Source of the DNA: Isoetes taiwanensis
Taxonomy: Eukaryota > Streptophyta > Lycopodiopsida > Isoetales > Isoetaceae
Assembly: GCA_021234155.1 (NCBI GenBank)
Contig: JAJEKV010000398.1
Span: forward strand, 109,138-173,137
Length of the DNA stretch: 64,000 nucleotides
Direction: 5' to 3'
The position numbers and the translations under genes were made by a program. Below, piece by piece: positions 22,177 through 32,335 of this stretch. The notes below the pieces were generated by a model. The model searched no databases. It was not told the DNA's origin and saw only the letters and a list, made by a program, of their open reading frames with translations. The number at the start of each line of letters is the position of its first letter. The stretch's first letter is position 1.

Positions 22177-22760
22177 GAGAACGCAGCACTGGTTCAACCA
22201 TGTCTGATGATAAGGAAGATCAAGCAGAAAATGATTATTGGCAGGATAATGACCGAAACTGAAAGAACACTTATGGAACGGGTTAGACAAGAGNATGTTC
22301 CCAAGCTCGAATTGAAGCAGGTAATTCTGATTTGAAGTTCAGAAGCTTGTTTTAGTTTAAATGATCATAAAATACTGATAATAATATAATTTTGCATGGT
22401 ATAATGAAGGGATACAGAGCAGGATAGTAGATGTAAGAGAAGAGATTATTTGGTAAAGGTAAAGGCGCAATGGCAAGCTCCCTGAAGATACAAACGCCGT
22501 TCTCACAGCTTGGTGGCATGCTCATGCTAAATGGCCATATCCAGCATTAAGCATAAAAAAGGCAGTAGTCAAACTTTTGAACATTTACTTTAACATTGAA
22601 CAAGCACTAAATATAACCTATGCTATTTTCCTTCTGTATGAGGATGAAAAGGCACGTCTAGTGCAGGAGACTGGACTTGAGCTGAAGCAGACTAATAACT
22701 GGTTCATCAACTCGCAAAAGAGAAGCTTTCAAAATTTAGATCAGTTGTCGTTTTTAAACC
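22177..22760 (+). pseudogene. Class II KNOX homeobox gene remnant (KNAT3-like), inactivated
   Basis: Class II KNOX proteins are TALE homeodomain transcription factors. Three exon pieces are visible. Exon a (22177-22320) reads PGERSTGSTMSDDKEDQAEN, then after a frameshift ETERTLMERVRQE and LELKQ (the ELK domain), ending at a GT donor. Exon b (about 22410-22545) has IVDVREEI, then two in-frame TAA stops (22454, 22460), then [20 protein letters not shown] and KWPYP. Exon c (22640-22755) is the homeodomain end, [16 protein letters not shown] and [10 protein letters not shown]. The third helix reads WFINSQKR where the family has WFINQRKR, so the DNA-contacting Arg53 is lost. A base N lies at 22294. 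Frameshifts, stops and missing MEINOX exons mark a pseudogene carried by CACTA-2. Confidence 0.82.
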
Positions 22761-23940
22761 TCTTCAACAGCACTCATGGTTTATTGGTGAGCAGCGAGGA
22801 TTACATCTGTTTTCTACATGGTAGATAGGGATAAACCTGGTGGCTATGCCACATGCCAGTCTGATATCACTGTGTTGCACTCCAGATTTGGCGGGCAGTA
22901 TCTGCCAGGCGGGATATTTAGGCACTATATTTGGAAAGACATACTTCAGCTTCAAAATTGCATTACACTTGTTATTGCACTTGGCATGCCATAATTGTGT
23001 ACTTAACATTAATGCAACAGGAAGACATTCAGTAGCCATTCCATTACATTCTGGACAGTAACAATGGGGCAATTAGGAAAAAAAATTCCGGTGTATGCTG
23101 CATTCTTTGGTTTTTTTTTTTCATGTTAGAAAAATGTATGCTAATTTCTTTGATTTTATTGATGGCATCAAATGCACGCGAGCATTTCTTATATTGTCTT
23201 TGGGCTACCGAAAATGCAAGAAGAAACATGGTAAGGATGTAATATATTTTCTTCCCAAAAGGGTTCAGGTTTGGAGCATTTTTGCATATGAAGCCGGATG
23301 CGGAATAGCAGATCAATCTCGAACTTCAGAGCATCTCCACCAAGCTCTGAGCCTTCTCTTGCAGAGCAGGTAATTTCCTCCATCAACCAGGTATGTTTTG
23401 CCTCTGTTTTGCCTCTTTTTCATATTCTTCGCTTGTAAATCTTAAAGCCCAAAGATTATGGTTGCATAGGAAGTCTATGACCGGTATAAAGTCCGGGTCC
23501 GATGTCTAATAATAAGAGACATGGTAAGCATAAACTACCACACATTAAATATACATACAAGGTATTAAATAAATACATGCACGCCCATTATAATGACGTG
23601 AGTATTTGTGTTTTAGATTTGTTTTCTCATTCCAAGATGCTACCTTTTGCATCTCTTTTATGCATTCTAGAGTTTGGGATCTATAGTCGAGCGGAACCAC
23701 CAACCTGACTAGCAAAATTTGATAGATCATGAGATCCCCATTTGACGCATGAGATCCCCATTTGCATTTTGGTAAGATGTGCACTCCTAGATCATTGTTG
23801 ACTCCATCAGCTCTTGGCAATGTAGTTCATAGCGTACAGGAACTCCTTACTGGCCAAATTACAAGAACACTTAGTGTATGTTTATCTTTCAAGTATTCAC
23901 TTCTATATATATACTTGTTTGTTACTCCGTGAATGCCTTT
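22761..23940. other. CACTA-2 interior between KNOX and BAG6 remnants
   Basis: No gene recognised. Short open frames occur on both strands (22840-23061, 23095-23373) without motifs. May be introns of either captured gene. Confidence 0.3.
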
Positions 23941-23959
23941 ACAATTTGTGCATGTGTAT

Positions 23960-25545
23960 TTGTTGTAGAATTTTTCTTCTCGCTCTAGAAGGTGAGCTGA
24001 CGCTTGTCGACACTGCAAGACGCCAAGAAGTCCAAAACCTTGCTCATAGAACTGGAAATATGATGCATCAGTTGGGAGCATTGTTCATGGAGCTTGGTAG
24101 AACAATGCTAACTTTGCACATGGGACAAACTCCTATAAGTAAGAAGGATGTTTTTTATTTGCCGCTTGCGCTTTAGTATGTACCGATATTAACTAACAAT
24201 TTACAGCTGATTCAAGAGTCAATGCAGGGACGCAGGTTTTTATTCGGTCCAAATGGGCCAAATCCCGTCATGGTGCGGTTGTTACATGATTGTTTTTTTT
24301 GTAAGCTTAGCGCCATCCGACAATGTTTATGTGGTTGAATTGCAGCCATTTCCATTCCAAACGATGTCAACCTTCGCTTTGCCTATGAGGATGCCATCAT
24401 CACAAACAAGTAACGTTTCCCGGAGGTGTTAAAAGACCAAGAAATCTAAATATTCACATTCATGCCATAATTTGTTGTCCGCTAATCAACTTAGTGGAAC
24501 AGCAATTCTATCGAATATCACGGTTCCCGGTGAAAATGTAGGGACCAATGCTTTGTCAACAAGCAAGCTAAGCTAACGGCAGTAGTCCAAGCAATACCAA
24601 TGGTGTGAGTAGGGAGCATGCAATTTTGTCCCAAATCTCCGGTCAACTTGCTCAAGAGAATGGGATACCGGTGATGGGAAGGGTAACAACAACAACACTC
24701 TCTCGTGTTTCCGATGAATGCAGCAATGCAAACCCTAGATTTCCACAAACCGTCGGCTCCATTACAAATTTTCCAAGCAAATATGGTCCTCATCTCGGGA
24801 AATCTGTGATCAAAGCTTAAGAATGATGCCACGCCCTCAAATTTCTAATGCAGGTGCTGCCACTGCTGCTCAAAATCAAGTTCAGGATAGTCTTCAAGTT
24901 CCTTCCACAGGTAGCATGCGTCAGAGTACATTCAAAATTGTATCATTGTCACTAAGGTACTATGTTACTATTACAGGAGGTGCAGGTGGAGAATGTGTAG
25001 GAGGTGCAGGTGGAGAATGTGTGTCAGCATCCCAGAATTCTGGTGTCTCAACTTCAGCTTGTCCAAATGAAAACACAACATATGTATCTCACACTGAACC
25101 TGGGTTAGACAAATGTGAAGGGTTGGTGGGCAAGGTAATAGCTCATATTCACGTGTATTTGGGATGTGTGTTCTTGGATGTCATCTGTACTTACACGATG
25201 TCTTTTCCATCTGGGTAGGTTTCAAGCTCAGAAATTAATAGAATGCAATGCAAGAATGAGCATGAGCAGTCTAGCTCATCTAGCAATGCAAACAATACCG
25301 AAGGAGGCACAGATACTAGAATTGCATCTCATGACTCTGGCATTGGGCTTGAAGAGGAGAAAACGAAGAGTCATGAAGGTATGGGGAATAAAACTTCAGT
25401 TGGGGTTCTAGTTGGCCTTGGTCTTGGACCTTTGCATTCTCTTAGCAAGGTTAGCCTCTACATCCACTTTGTCTTTTGATCTAGCAAAGGAGGGTCTCTT
25501 TATGGTTTTTCCCATCTTTTGTAGCAGCGGAGACGTTCTCAGGTT
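23960..25545 (+). pseudogene. BAG6-like (large proline-rich, ubiquitin-like protein) gene remnant
   Basis: BAG6 is a chaperone that triages mislocalised membrane proteins for degradation. Recognisable pieces in order: LTLVDTARRQEVQNLAHRTG and MHQLGALFMELGRTMLTL then HMGQTP (about 23985-24135); VNAGTQVFI with a frame change then GPNGPNPVMVRL (24211-24285); QPFPFQTMSTFALPM (about 24345-24390); NGVSREHAILSQISGQLAQE (about 24600-24660); and VGLGLGPLHSLSK with QRRRSQVPW further on (25400-25550). These match the LGALLLELGRT region and the GLGLG tail of plant BAG6 as I know them. Frame changes and read-through introns make it non-functional. N-terminal ubiquitin-like domain not seen. Identification is from family memory, not a search. 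Confidence 0.6.
24977..25022. repeat. Two direct 24-bp repeats in the BAG6 remnant
   Basis: GGAGGTGCAGGTGGAGAATG occurs twice back to back, encoding GGAGGECV twice. Short tandem slippage. Confidence 0.85.
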
Positions 25546-26403
25546 CCGTGGCAAGTAGTTTTTTATTTAATAAATTATCGTAGGTCATTTTTTTTGAATA
25601 AAATCTGCGGAGGATAAGTCAGATATGAAGAAAGTGATTTAGTGCATGACTAAAGTATCCACTTTGGGTATAATGCACAATATATGGTTAAAATGGGGTT
25701 CAAATCCTCATAGCTTTGATTTATTTGTTTTTATTATTTTTTGATCTTGCAAGCTTATGGAATTTGGGACTATCTTTTAGAAGCCACTAGTCATATACAC
25801 CTAGGCTTTGGAAAAAAAGACGGTAGTGATATATGCTTCAGATAACACACCAATTATGAAGGGTTTGAAAAAAGAAACCACTACAAGTTAAGAAAATAAA
25901 ATTATGTGGTGTTATAAAGTATCTTAATCTACTTTCGAAAACAAAACACTAGTGATTTATGATCTTTAACCACTCCATAAAAAACTTACTAAACCATCGT
26001 CCCATACTAAAAGCATTACGAGTATGATGCACAAACATGCAAGGCTTTAGGCCATTAAACAATCATGACCTATGACATGTAAACACAAGGAGAACCATAT
26101 AGATTTACCACATCAATAAGTCATGCTATTTTAGCATTCTAAAAACCACGTATACATAACAATATAATAAACCACGTCTTATTACCACCATACCATGCCA
26201 CATTCACAAACCATGTATATAAAGCATTATATTTAATTATTGTTTTTAAACATGTTAGAAAACCACCTTGGTGAACACCATATAAAATTCATATAAGGTT
26301 TTTAATGATATCAACCCACAAAGATGTATTGGTTTTATTAAGCGGTTTTATATATATAACTAGGGTAAAAACTCATATTGGTTTTAATTTTGGGTGCCTT
26401 GTG
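25546..26403. repeat. CACTA-2 right end with subterminal array
   Basis: AT-rich; from about 25780 words AACCACTA, AAACCAC and ACCACGT recur. Inverted partner of 19518-20060. Ends in the 16-bp terminal inverted repeat at 26388-26403. Confidence 0.75.
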
Positions 26404-26660
26404 TTCCTTAACAAACTAGGATCGAGGACGAAGGTCACAGGATGAAGGCTAAAGGCCGGAAAGGACAGCAGGAAAGCAACGCCAAATTGGCCAAACCAAG
26501 CAAGAAGAAGCCCCTCCCCTGCCTGGAAACAAATCAAAGAGAAAAAGGTACTGCTGTGAGAAGACGCCGATAACCAGGCGGAAAACGACAATGGCCTAAT
26601 ATAGGCGCTCGTCCTTTCCCAGAATGGCGATCCGATGGCTCGGATCGATGGGATTAGGTT
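26404..26660. repeat. TSD TTC and R composite repeat copy 2, right part
   Basis: TTC at 26404-26406, then sequence from 26407 aligning with 16538 onward: AACTAGGATCGAGGACGAAG, GAAGAAGCCCCTCCCCTGC, and the closing palindrome GCGATCCGATGGCTCGGATC (26626-26645). The part before the palindrome is shortened relative to copy 1. Confidence 0.85.
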
Positions 26661-26730
26661 AAGTGATAATGTTTGAAATTTTGAAGTAACCATTGGATCA
26701 AAAAATTGGCCTAGTCATTTTCTATTTAAA

Positions 26731-27175
26731 GTGCATAAAATGCTTGGTCATCATGTGACGTGCCACACCATCCAAAGAAATGCCATGCCGCCATGGGGAA
26801 ATATGCTTTTCTAAAAGCTGCCAAAATGTCTATGTATGTTCTTCATTTTTCCACCTCACCACATCTTTGCCACCTCACAATACTCATGCCATGTCATTTC
26901 CCATAATTTTTTGCATATAATTTTTTTGCATATATGTTCTAAAGTGCATAATATGTCTAAAGTGCATAAAATGCTTAGTCATCATGTGACATGCCACACC
27001 ATCCAAAGAAATGCCATGTCACCATGGAGAAATATGTTTTTTAAAGGTTCCCAAATTGTCTATGCACATTCTTTATTTTTCCACCCCCTTCATATTTTGC
27101 CACCTCACCACTCATCTTTGCCATCTCACCATACTCATGCCATGTCATCTCCCATAATTTTTGCATATAGTCACT
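26731..27175. repeat. Tandem duplication, about 230-bp units
   Basis: Units start at 26731 and 26962 with GTGCATAAAATGCTTRGTCA and both contain CACACCATCCAAAGAAATGC and CTCATGCCATGTCAT. They lie inside CACTA-1. Confidence 0.85.
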
Positions 27176-27970
27176 TTCTTAAAAGAAGAAGAAGAAAAAG
27201 AAGTTTGCTTGCTCTTTTGATGCCATCTCATCATTTCTAGTGCCATATCATTACTATATCACCTTATGTACCAATATTCCACTCTCCATTGCCACTCTAC
27301 ACCAACAAACCAATGAAGCACACAACTTGTGAAAACCTAAGGCAAAGAAGCCATCACCGGGACATTAGTGCAACCGGAAAGGTCGCCTCTAAACTTTTTT
27401 GGGATCTGCCTTCTGGATATGATCTCTCCCCTTTTGTGAGGTTGTAGCACAAAGTCCTAAACCTGTTCGACATGGGAAAGGTTGTCAGCGCGAACGTCCT
27501 ATGGGCGACCGTATAAAAACACAAGTGTTTCGTCATTCAGGCAGTATAGGAGCTCTGGAATGGCGATTTGGCTTTGCCACATTGTCCAGAATGGAGAAAT
27601 TACCCTAGGGACTAAGTTATACGGCCAGTTTTGGCAACGAAAGAAATACACACTCTATATGGCAGTATTCCGCAGCTATCTCCTAGGCCAACTGACTACA
27701 AATGTGTTGGATATGAGCTACTTTGGTGCTTCTTGGAGAAATGTTGGTCTTCTGCCCATGAAACTAGGTCCCAGGGTTATGTCGACATTCTGGGTCCATT
27801 CGGTAGCCAATTCACAGTTCTGGAGTGGGAGACATGCCCGACCGTGGGCAGGGGCTTCTGGCACGAGCTGGGGTTTTAAGGACCTTCTTCTGGCATCAAT
27901 ACTCTCGTTCTACGTGATGATACGGTGCAAGGCCATTTTCGAATCTGACTATGACATAACCGTTAATGTA
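27176..27970. other. CACTA-1 interior; overlapping plus frames of unknown origin
   Basis: Two overlapping plus frames, 27482-28024 (180 codons) and 27631-27879, cover the same DNA. The second reads PRPTDYKCVGYELLWCFLEK and LGPFGSQFTVLEWETCPTVG, which looks like real coding sequence, possibly a decayed element ORF. I do not recognise the family and cannot tell which frame is genuine. Confidence 0.35.
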
Positions 27971-28594
27971 GGGTTTATATTATGGAGGTCGAGTTATGGC
28001 CATTTGCACTTGGGATCTGGTTGAGAAGCTACAATTGAAGACATAAAGCAATAGGAACTGGCGGAATAAGATTTAGATTTATCCTCCTCCCAATATGGCA
28101 ATTAGAAGTCAAGAGTGTCTTTTGCAGTAGCAAAATTGTTTGGGATCATTCGGGATGGCGGATAGATCGGAACCCCATTTTTTCAATGGCTATGGCTCTT
28201 CATGCATGTTTAGAGATGGTGCAACGAGTTATCCATGAAAACGATCATGTTTCGGCATCCAAAACATAAACCCTGTGTGTTACTGGGTTCTTGAAGGGTT
28301 TATATTTTGGAGGTCGAGTTTTGGTCTGTTACACTTGGGACATGGCTGAGAAGTCGCAATTGAGAATGCGAAGGAACTGAATATGACACAATGGAGTTTG
28401 TCCTCCCGATATGGCAATTAAAAGTTAAAAGCTTCTTCTGCAGTAGCAAGACATTGTTTGGGATCATTCTGGATGGCCGATAGATCCAAACCCCATTTTT
28501 TCCATTGCCATGGCTCTGCATATATGTTTAGAGATGGGGCACCGAGTTATCCATGAAAAGGACCATGTTTCAACCTCCAAAACGTAAACCCTAT
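27971..28594. repeat. Tandem duplication, about 310-bp units
   Basis: Units 27971-28276 and 28296-28594 share GGGTTTATATTWTGGAGGTC at the start and CAAAACRTAAACCCTRTG at the end, with similarity along the whole length. Confidence 0.88.
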
Positions 28595-30109
28595 GAAAGG
28601 CTATGCGTACATGTCACGAGGTTGTGGTGATGTATATATGTGTTACAAACTGCCGCATGTCAAGGACAAGTATATGGCTGTTGAAGGTGTTCCTGGCAAA
28701 CCTTTAACCTCAGTGGTTTAAACCCTCCAAGTTTCTTAAGGCAACCAATCTATGCAAGAAACTTGCAAAAATAATGCAAAGAACTCAAGTTTCAAGTGAT
28801 TTCCCAAAACCAAGAAAAGGCACTCTTAGCAAAACTTATGCCATGCACAAATAATCTCAAATTTTGATGCCATTTCAATTCAAACAGGTGCTCTAACATG
28901 CAAAGAATCTATGACCAAAAATCTAGCCCCAAACCATATGCGGAATCCATTCTATTTTCACAATTTGACTGTCAAAATAAAGTCACTGACAGAATTCAGA
29001 TTTTTGCAGAATGAGCAAATGAGATATTTTTTCAATTCTGACACCTAAAACTATCTCTCACACGCTCCAAGCACAATGCATCAGGTTCTCAACAAGAAAT
29101 ATGCAAGTGGGACCCCAAAAATTGATTTTCGGTTGACAGACTATCACTTTGCAACAATGGCTTAGAAGTTGAGATTTTTGAGTTTTCTGATGATGTTTCT
29201 TGAATGTTTTTTTTTTTTTTTAAAATGAGTTGTGGCAAGAAGGATAAGAGGAGACCAGGTTTATGCAGGCCTAGAGTAGATATGCTAGTTTTGTCATTTT
29301 CTATTTTTTGCACGTATCCCAATAAATCAATATTGGGGGTCTAAATTTGCCCAAATTCAAAATTTTCAAAGCCCATTACATTTTGGAATAAGAAAATTTG
29401 GATTGTAAGGATTTTTTGTTTTTAGGGTAAGAATGGCTAGGGATGGGTGATTTGGCAACAAAGGTGATGACTTTGCAAGAAAAGGGTGACATGGCAATGT
29501 GAGGGTGGTGATGTGGCAAGAAAATTAGCAAACAAAGTTTCTCCTAGTCAAGAACTTTTTGTGACATGGATATGACATGGTGATGATGTGGGGGTGTCAA
29601 AGAAATGTCATGTCAAAGGTGTACTTTCTCTCTCTATCAGAAAAAAAGGTTTTGGACTTTAGAAATGGATGATGGATGAATGGTGTACAATTGACTAGGA
29701 AAAATGGTCTTGCTAACTTTGGTCTCGACTTGGGAAATAGCAGATCATGCCTTAAGAAGTAACATCATGCAAAAGCTTGAATCATGCAAAGTACCATTGA
29801 ATTTCGAGTGGTCTTCCAAACTTTAACTTTGGGGTCTTCAACCTCCGACTTCAAGTGTTTAAGATGTTTAGGTGATCAAATGTCCTTCAAGAAATGCCTA
29901 TATGATGCCAAATTAGTGTCCATCTTTGGTTCTTCATATCAGTGTGTCTTCTACAAGTTGCCAAGTGATGGATATCTTCAAGTTTCACGCTCTACAAGCT
30001 CACACACACATATGTATGAAGTTAAATGCTAGTGAAGTGTGTCAAGCATGCATATAGCTCTTGTATATTTGTAATGGCATGTGGACAACTTGGTCATATG
30101 TGGATTCTT
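28595..30109. other. CACTA-1 interior, unassigned AT-rich sequence
   Basis: No gene seen. Around 29440-29600 words such as GTGACATGGCAA and GATGTGGCAAG recur, the reverse-complement type of those at 26870-27160, as expected of subterminal or near-terminal sequence on the opposite side. Confidence 0.4.
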
Positions 30110-30404
30110 AGAAAACCATAAAAAATCACACCTCAAAAAAACACTACCTTAAAAAAACGCATCCCTTCAAAAAACCATATTGCTGGAGAAAACAACACGT
30201 CCTTAAAAAAACTACACCTCCTTAAGAAACCACACATTCTTAAAAAAAAAACTATGGCTCCTTAAGAAAAACTATAGCATATCCTTGAAAAACCACACCT
30301 CCATATAACTACGCGTAGGTTTTTTTTTAATCTTAAAAAAAAACAACCCGTATTTTATTTTTACTGTTGTTTTCAGCTGTGGACCAAATGTGGGGGTTGT
30401 AGTG
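30110..30404. repeat. CACTA-1 right subterminal array and terminus
   Basis: About ten repeats of CTTAAAAAAAC, AAACCACACC and similar words, ending in GGGGGTTGTAGTG at 30392-30404. Inverted partner of 14436-14930. Confidence 0.8.
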
Positions 30405-30407
30405 TAT
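30405..30407. repeat. Target-site duplication TAT, right copy
   Basis: Matches 14433-14435; LINE A sequence resumes directly after it. Confidence 0.85.
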
Positions 30408-32335
30408 CCCAGCTTTTCTTCTTGGCTACCCAGGATGGCATCATTCAAGGTCTGCCAATGGACGATGGTTCTCAAGAGATATCTAATCAATATGTTGATG
30501 TCACTTTTTTGTTCGTAATTGCCGAGGCTGAAAAGATTCACAATGCTAAGCTATTGTTAGACACATTCTCCTTAGCATCATGAGTTCTTGTGGGTTGGCA
30601 AAGGTGTACTGCTTTGTGGACATTGGACAGTCCCATCCCTCCCTGTATTCTAGACTATATATGGAAGATTCTTTTGCATGGCAATACCATGAAGGTGTCT
30701 GGTATTCTTGTCGGAATTCATGGCTCTGCTTCAGATGCTTGGGATGAAATTATCACAGGGCTGCAAAAGCACTTATTTTGGTGGAACACAGCTAAACTAT
30801 CCATGCCCTGAAGAATCACTGTGGCTAAATGTGTTCTTAGTAATACTCATGTCTACATGGCATCTGTCTTACCTATTGGTCTCCGTGGACGTTAAAAAAT
30901 CTATTCTATTCTATTTATTGGCTCCTCAGTGTAGGATGGAGGAGATTGTGCGTATCGTCAGGAATTTTATTTGGGGTGGAAATGAAGTATGAGCTGTGGG
31001 CAAGGTAGCTTGGGAGAAGTGTATTAAACCTAAAGCAGCTGGTGATCTTGGAATGTTGGATTTTCACCTCAAAAGTAAAGTGATGGTATCGAAGTTTATT
31101 TGGAGGATTCTCATTGGTAATGATGAATCTCCTGACCTGAGGTTGTTGATGCAGTCGATTCAACATTATCTTCCATTTCATAAGGCCACCATTAAGCCTC
31201 TCCTTCCTTGGGCTTTGCTTTATCATATACATCCGTATCCTAATGCTTCTCCCTTTCTAAAGGTGCTGCTTGCTGCTTGGGACACTGCCATGTCTCTTTT
31301 TCATTTCAATCCTGAGGCATGTCTTCAGTTGTCTGCAGCATGCAGGTGGATTTCTTTGCAGGACACTCCTGAGAATATGCTTCTAAGTGTTGTTGTTCAT
31401 CCAAAGACACAATGACGATGCATAGCAGCTGGTATAAGCACTATTGTAGCTTGGTATGAGTATGGTCATCTCATGTCATGAGAAGCATTTAGAACAAAAT
31501 TCTTATTGTACAGATGGATTAGAGTAATTTGGACTCGTATTGCTGTATTGTTGCCACAGGATTCTGGCCCACAAATTGAAGTAGTTGTATGGGATTGCCA
31601 TCAGGGTATCAAGCCAGGGTGCTTTGTTTCTTTTGTGTATAAATTGCTTCTGCATTCTGAAATCTTGTCTCTATTTAATAGATGGCATCTTCAGGTTCCT
31701 CATCGATAGTGGAAAAGTGTTTGAACATGGGTATGATATAAGTTGCTTCATCCCAAAGTGGCGGTTTTATGGTGGCACGTGATCCATAGATGCCTCAGTG
31801 TCAACAGGCTGGTCCATAAAATTGATGATCGAATTTCAGAGCTCTGTCCTTTATGTAAGGAAAGGGTTGAGAGTATTGAATATTGTTTTTTCTTGTATGA
31901 GCAGCTTTAGCAGGCATGGTCTTGGTTGTTAACCCTATTTGGCACGTCTTGATCTAGCTAGCAAGTTCTGCTCGTTATCTATCCTGACGCATGACACAAA
32001 TGGCAGAAACGAGCTTTTCATCTTGCGTGTGACTGGGTTTTATGGTCGATCTGGAAGAGAAAGAGACTATTTATCTTTAAGGGCATGGATACTGCAGATG
32101 AGATTCTTCCTCAGTGAACACAGAATAAAATTCTTATGACTTATAATTATCTTCTCTTGATCAAGAGAAGAAAGTGCTGATTTGACGTACTTACCTTCAG
32201 ATTCATTCTTATGCATAGACAGGAGGTTCAGTTGGATCAGTTTGTCCGCTGGGGTTATAATCCTGTCTTTGCATTTTATGATGTTTTATTTTTGATTGGT
32301 AAATAAAGTTTGTTGTCCTTCAATTTTTTTTTCTT
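30408..32335 (+). pseudogene. LINE A, 3' part: C-terminal reverse transcriptase and zinc-binding end of ORF2
   Basis: Reading resumes as SQLFFLATQDGIIQGLPMDD, continuing the RT interrupted at 14435. The catalytic box is degenerate (QYVDVTFLFV where (F/Y)ADD is expected). The thumb region follows with IHNAKLLLDTF and a frame-shifted KCVLSNTHVYMASVLP. Next come VAWEKCIKPKAAGDLGMLDF (about 31000-31060) and SKFIWRILIG. The zf-RVT-like end reads ELCPLCKERVESIEYCFF (about 31840-31895), with cysteines placed as in plant L1 elements. Stops and frameshifts abound. The 3' end is set near 32335, where coding similarity stops and a T-rich run begins, and is approximate. Confidence 0.78.

Larger units (their letters stand above)
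19518..26403. mobile_element. CACTA-2: 6.9-kb CACTA-like element carrying host gene fragments
   Basis: Terminal inverted repeats CACAAGGCACCCAAAA (19518-19533 and complement of 26388-26403) are identical over 16 bp and flanked by TTC. Subterminal arrays of GTGGTTTT words (19540-20040) and AAAACCAC words (25780-26390) mirror each other. The 3-bp duplication, the CAC start and the arrays fit the CACTA superfamily, although the terminus is CACAA, not CACTA. The interior has no transposase but includes broken exons of a class II KNOX gene and a BAG6-like gene, both plus strand and both with intron-exon structure, so DNA-level capture is likely. It sits inside R copy 2. Confidence 0.85.
14436..30404. 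mobile_element. CACTA-1: 16-kb CACTA (En/Spm-type) DNA transposon, non-autonomous
   Basis: Termini are CACTATAATCCC on the left and, read inward from the right, CACTACAACCCC, flanked by a 3-bp duplication TAT, as expected for the CACTA superfamily. Both ends carry subterminal arrays of GTGGTTTTT-like words in opposite orientation (14440-14930 and 30110-30404). Removing 14436-30407 joins LINE A as GAA GTA TTA TCC CAG CTT, which restores the RT frame and proves the insertion. No transposase (TNP2-like) frame was recognised inside. The interior holds two R composites, a second CACTA-like element, tandem repeats and unassigned sequence. Much of the 16 kb therefore came from later insertions or captured DNA. 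Confidence 0.9.

Noticed and set aside
22177-22760. Functional homeobox gene
   Set aside because: Frameshift in the ELK exon, two stops before the homeodomain, changed Arg53 and no MEINOX exons.
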